Below are positions 7,359 through 10,216 of a DNA stretch of 10,216 nucleotides, piece after piece; position 1 is the first letter of the stretch, and each line of letters opens with the position of its first letter. Source of the stretch: Phascolarctobacterium sp. Lineage in GTDB: Bacteria; Bacillota; Negativicutes; Acidaminococcales; Acidaminococcaceae. The DNA is taken from contig JAEDNJ010000046.1 in assembly GCA_016302525.1 (NCBI GenBank), positions 1 through 10,216 of the forward strand. Reading direction: 5' to 3'. The position numbers were made by a program, and so were the translations under genes. Under the pieces are notes generated by a model, which had not been told where the DNA came from, made no database searches, and saw nothing but the letters and a program-made list of their open reading frames with translations.

Positions 7359-8456
7359 ATGGATCGTACAATCGGCATTATTTTCGCAAACTATACTAAT
7401 GATAAGCTTAAAAGTCTGGTTACTAAAAGAGCTATTGGCTCCATCCCCTTTGGTGGCCGTTATCGTCTGATTGACTTCCCCATGTCGAACATGGTTAATG
7501 CAGGCATTCGCTATTTGAGCGTTGTAACTCCCTATAACTATCGCTCTCTGATTGAGCATATCGGCGACGGTAAGAACTGGGGCATTGGCCGTAAGGCTGG
7601 TCATCTCTTTATCCTGCCTGGCAGTATGTATGGTATGCGCTCCGCCTATACTAAGTTTCTCTTAAGAGACTTGCTGCAAAACCGTGCCTTTGTTGAGCGC
7701 AGCGACAGCAGCTATGTCCTGTGCTCTGCGAGCGGCGTTATCTGTAACATGGACTGCAACGAGATTTTAGAATTCCACAAATCTCGCCCTGAGCCTGTAA
7801 CTCTGGTATATAAGGAAAATGTCAAGCCGCAAAGCGGTATGTTCCTCACGATAGATGAAAACGGTCTTGTTACAGACATTAGCTATGGCGAAGAAAAAAT
7901 GGCAAAGCTCTTCTTAGAGTACATCCTTATCGACAGAGAGTTCCTGCTGCAAATCATGGATTGGTACAAGCATTTAGACCACATGGATATTTTGGAAATC
8001 ATCCGCGAAAACTTCGACAAGATTCCTACCAATGCTTATGCCTACAAGGGCTATGTACGCAGCATTAACTCCGTGCTCGACTATATGCGTGCCAGCATGG
8101 ACCTGATGGAGCCTGCAGTACGCGAGGAGCTCTTCCACAACGAGCGCACCATTTATACCAATGTGCAGGATAAGGCACCTGCCCACTATACCCCCACCTC
8201 CGAGGTGAAGAATTCCTTCATCTCCGCTGGCACCATTATCAAGGGCAAGGTAGAAAACTGCATTATCTTTAGAAATGTTATCGTAGAAGAAGGTGCCGAG
8301 GTTAAGAACTGTATCCTCATGCAATATAGTAAGATTGGCAAGGATGCCATTGTTACCGATGCTATCTGCGATAAATATGTTAAAATTGGCGCTGGCCGTC
8401 ACATCTGCGGTGAGCTGGAAAATCCTGTCCTCATCTCTAAGGACAAAGAAATCTAG
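7359..8456 (+). CDS. glgD: Non-catalytic regulatory subunit of ADP-glucose pyrophosphorylase
   Basis: A 365-residue GlgC paralogue that has the same fold but has lost the active site. It keeps IPFGGRYRLIDFPMSN (29-44) and the C-terminal beta-helix (about 270-360). The glycine-rich GGxGxRL nucleotide loop is replaced by ANYTNDKL (10-17). The catalytic SGDH is replaced by ASGV, with Gly126 where the aspartate should be. In Firmicutes studied, GlgD is inactive alone but forms a hetero-oligomer with GlgC and changes its activity and affinity; the same role is inferred here. The ATG lies 3 bases after the glgC stop, and its Shine-Dalgarno AAGGGAG (7341-7347) is inside the end of glgC, so translation is probably coupled. 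Length and sequence are normal for GlgD. Confidence 0.93.
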   Translation: MDRTIGIIFANYTNDKLKSLVTKRAIGSIPFGGRYRLIDFPMSNMVNAGIRYLSVVTPYNYRSLIEHIGDGKNWGIGRKAGHLFILPGSMYGMRSAYTKFLLRDLLQNRAFVERSDSSYVLCSASGVICNMDCNEILEFHKSRPEPVTLVYKENVKPQSGMFLTIDENGLVTDISYGEEKMAKLFLEYILIDREFLLQIMDWYKHLDHMDILEIIRENFDKIPTNAYAYKGYVRSINSVLDYMRASMDLMEPAVREELFHNERTIYTNVQDKAPAHYTPTSEVKNSFISAGTIIKGKVENCIIFRNVIVEEGAEVKNCILMQYSKIGKDAIVTDAICDKYVKIGAGRHICGELENPVLISKDKEI

Positions 8457-8459
8457 GAG
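8455..8459 (+). promoter_or_regulatory. glgA ribosome-binding site overlapping the glgD stop
   Basis: AGGAG shares its first two bases with the TAG stop of glgD (8454-8456) and lies 11 bases before the glgA ATG at 8471. A ribosome terminating on glgD sits over this site, an arrangement that favours translational coupling of glgD and glgA. Confidence 0.7.
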
Positions 8460-8470
8460 AACATTATATT

Positions 8471-9922
8471 ATGGAAAACAAAATCAAAGTGCTTTTCGCT
8501 GGTTTCGAGGGTGAGCCCTTTATCAAAACCGGTGGCTTAGGCGACGTTATCGGCAGTCTTCCTGCTGCTTTAAATCAGGCTGGCTGCGAGGTGCGCGTCA
8601 TTCTTCCCAAGCTGGCAGTCATCCCCGAAAAATACACCAGCCAAATGCGCTACATTACAGCCTACGGCGTACCCCTAGGCTGGAGAAGGCAGCATTGCGG
8701 CCTCTTTGCCCTAGAGCATAATGGGATTACCTTCTACTTTTTAGATAACGAATACTACTTTAAGCGTGACAGCGTTTATGGCTATAATGATGATGGTGAG
8801 CGTATAGCCTTCTTTGCTAAGGCAGTGTGTGAGTCCATCCAATACATCGAGCAGGCAGAAGGCTTTGCTCCGGATGTTCTGCACTGCCATGATTGGCATA
8901 CTGCCCTGAGCCCCGTCTTCCTTCGTGAGCATTATAATCATCTGGACCTGTACAAACGCATTAAGACAGTCTTCACTATCCACAACCTGAAATTCCAAGG
9001 CCAATTCTCTGCGGATATGCTCTATGACGTGCTCGGCCTAGGCGGTACTCCTGCTGAGGCTCAGCTGCGCCAATGGAACCAAATCAATATGATGCAGGCA
9101 GCAGTTTTATACAGCGACTTTGTGACTACTGTTAGCCCCACCTACGCTGAGGAAATCTGCACTGCTGAATACGGCGAAGGCTTAAGCGGTCTCTTTAGCT
9201 CGATTCGCTATAAGCTTAAGGGTATTCTCAACGGTATTGATGTAGATAAGTATAATCCTGCAACCGACCCTGCGGTAGCAAGCCCCTTTACTGGCGCTAA
9301 TTTAGAGCAAAAGGTTGAGAGCAAGCTGGCTCTGCAAAAGGAGCTGGGCCTAGAGGTTAACCCTGATGTTCCCTTGCTCTCCATTGTTAGCCGTCTCACC
9401 GACCAAAAGGGCCTGCAGCTGGTGGATTTGGTTATGCCCGGCCTGATGGACAGAAACACGCAGCTGGTTGTTTTAGGTCTGGGTGACACTCGCTATGAGG
9501 AAATGTTCAAATACTACGGCGGTGTGGAGCCGAGCCGTGTTGCTCCCATCATCACCTTTAACGATACTCTGGCGCGCAAGATTTATGCCGGCTCTGACCT
9601 CTTTATTATGCCCAGTCTCTTTGAACCCTGTGGCCTCTCGCAAATGATTGCTATGCGCTATGGCACGCTGCCCTTGGTGCGCAGGACTGGCGGCTTGGCA
9701 GATAGCGTGCGCTACCTCCATGACCATGGCGAGAACGCTACTGGCTTTGGCTTTGAAGACTTCACTGCTAACGCTCTCTGGGACACCATCGACACTGCCC
9801 TCTATGTTTACGAAAACGACCGCAGCCTTTGGAACAAGCTGGCCTATAACGCTATCTCTGAGGACTTTAGCTGGCACAGCTCCGCGCAAAGCTATCGCAG
9901 CCTGTACGAACAAATTTTATAA
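8471..9922 (+). CDS. glgA: Glycogen synthase (ADP-glucose alpha-1,4-glucosyltransferase)
   Basis: A 483-residue GT5-family, GT-B-fold enzyme that transfers glucose from ADP-glucose to the non-reducing end of an alpha-1,4-glucan. The N-terminal starch-synthase catalytic domain (about 1-245) has KTGGLGD (19-25), the ADP-glucose loop with Lys19, HCHDWHTA (138-145) and TIHNL with His171. The C-terminal glycosyltransferase domain has SRLTDQKG (307-314) with Arg308 and Lys313, and FEPCGLSQM (384-392) with Glu385, followed by RRTGGLADSV (404-413). All the residues essential in E. coli GlgA have counterparts, and the length is normal. It is the last gene of the operon: the stop codon is followed within 3 bases by a strong terminator. 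It uses the GlgC/GlgD product and supplies linear chains to the branching enzyme half of the fusion. Confidence 0.97.
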   Translation: MENKIKVLFAGFEGEPFIKTGGLGDVIGSLPAALNQAGCEVRVILPKLAVIPEKYTSQMRYITAYGVPLGWRRQHCGLFALEHNGITFYFLDNEYYFKRDSVYGYNDDGERIAFFAKAVCESIQYIEQAEGFAPDVLHCHDWHTALSPVFLREHYNHLDLYKRIKTVFTIHNLKFQGQFSADMLYDVLGLGGTPAEAQLRQWNQINMMQAAVLYSDFVTTVSPTYAEEICTAEYGEGLSGLFSSIRYKLKGILNGIDVDKYNPATDPAVASPFTGANLEQKVESKLALQKELGLEVNPDVPLLSIVSRLTDQKGLQLVDLVMPGLMDRNTQLVVLGLGDTRYEEMFKYYGGVEPSRVAPIITFNDTLARKIYAGSDLFIMPSLFEPCGLSQMIAMRYGTLPLVRRTGGLADSVRYLHDHGENATGFGFEDFTANALWDTIDTALYVYENDRSLWNKLAYNAISEDFSWHSSAQSYRSLYEQIL

Positions 9923-9924
9923 GT

Positions 9925-9968
9925 AAAAATGGCTTAGACAATAGATATACTGTCTAAGCCATTTTTTT
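9925..9968. terminator. Strong, probably bidirectional, Rho-independent terminator after glgA
   Basis: Two perfectly complementary 16-base arms (9925-9940 and 9951-9966) flank a 10-base loop. The core GGCTTAGACA pairs with TGTCTAAGCC, and the + strand ends in seven T (9962-9968). The left arm starts with five A, so the minus strand also has a U-tract. The hairpin could therefore stop both the glg transcript and read-through from the convergent peptidase gene, whose stop is about 120 bases away. Confidence 0.93.
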
Positions 9969-10016
9969 AATGTTTGCTTTTCAAAGCCATCTAATAAAGT
10001 CGAACAACTCCATAAA

Positions 10017-10048
10017 ATCTCATTATACCAGAAATCACAAAATGAGAT
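10017..10048 (-). terminator. Weak inverted repeat downstream of the peptidase gene
   Basis: ATCTCATT (10017-10024) and AATGAGAT (10041-10048) are perfect 8-base complements around a 16-base loop. Read on the minus strand the hairpin is followed by TTTTA. It lies 38 bases after the peptidase stop, a plausible position for a terminator. The stem has only three G-C pairs and a long loop, so it would be weak; it may be chance. Confidence 0.25.
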
Positions 10049-10085
10049 AGTCATGCGGTTTTAGAGCTATTAAGCAGACACTATT

Positions 10086-10216
10086 TTAAATACGATAGTC
10101 CTTCATAAAGTTATAATAAATGCTAATGCACTCATAGAATTGCTCTAAGGGAATGTGCTCATTCGGCTGGTGCGCCTGACTAGATTCACCGGGGCCAATA
10201 ATCACTACAGGTAAAT
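10086..10216 (-). CDS. M20-family metallopeptidase, C-terminal end only (partial)
   Basis: Only the last 43 codons are inside the window; the gene enters from the right edge and stops with TAA at 10088-10086. The visible peptide has GPGESSQAHQPNEHI followed by an amphipathic ending (FYECISIYYNFMKDYRI). The GPG...AHQPNE motif with a trailing helix is typical of the C-terminal end of M20 peptidases of the ArgE/DapE/CPG2 group, where the motif's His is a zinc ligand. These zinc enzymes remove an amino acid or acyl group from peptides or N-acyl amino acids. The substrate cannot be told from this fragment. The gene converges on the glg operon, with the terminator at 9925-9968 between them, and has no evident link to glycogen metabolism. 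Confidence 0.8.
   Translation of the reverse strand, partial: LPVVIIGPGESSQAHQPNEHIPLEQFYECISIYYNFMKDYRI

Noticed and set aside
10021..10035. Extended -10 (TGGTATAAT) on the minus strand in the glgA-peptidase spacer
   Set aside because: No -35-like hexamer is found 16-19 bp upstream and no gene lies downstream on that strand before the glgA terminator, so it is probably chance in AT-rich DNA.

Overview
The window carries a five-function glycogen (alpha-1,4/1,6-glucan) cluster on the + strand: branching enzyme fused to glycogen phosphorylase, then glgC, glgD and glgA. On each side lies a gene on the opposite strand. A Bacillus-type GlgC next to a catalytically degenerate GlgD, AT-rich spacers with strong purine Shine-Dalgarno sequences, and extended -10 promoters all point to a Bacillota (Firmicutes) anaerobe. 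A Negativicutes or Clostridia relative is my guess; the sequence alone does not fix the genus.

Layout. Positions 1-218 are AT-rich and hold only what looks like the 5' part of an unrecognised minus-strand gene, broken by one extra base in a 7-base homopolymer. Positions 219-1619 (minus) encode an FAD-linked 2-hydroxyacid dehydrogenase of the GlcD/D-lactate dehydrogenase family. The 230-bp divergent spacer (1620-1849) holds a candidate promoter for each direction and three GTTAAC-centred palindromes. Positions 1850-6169 are one 1439-codon frame that joins a complete GlgB (about residues 1-620) to a complete GlgP (from about residue 629). The junction still contains a Shine-Dalgarno sequence and an in-frame ATG. 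glgC (6213-7355), glgD (7359-8456) and glgA (8471-9922) follow closely, with 42-, 3- and 14-bp gaps. A strong hairpin terminator at 9925-9968 ends the unit. After a short AT-rich spacer, the 3' end of an M20-type metallopeptidase gene (minus strand) runs off the right edge.

How the genes work together. GlgC, probably paired with the non-catalytic GlgD, makes ADP-glucose from glucose-1-phosphate and ATP. GlgA adds the glucosyl unit to a growing glucan. The GlgB half adds alpha-1,6 branches. The GlgP half releases glucose-1-phosphate from chain ends and so feeds the same pool GlgC draws on. No debranching enzyme, 4-alpha-glucanotransferase or phosphoglucomutase is present here; they would have to be elsewhere. 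The pathway is well known. The unusual points are the branching enzyme-phosphorylase fusion with its ribosome-binding-site-derived linker, and the repeated GTTAAC palindromes in the control region.
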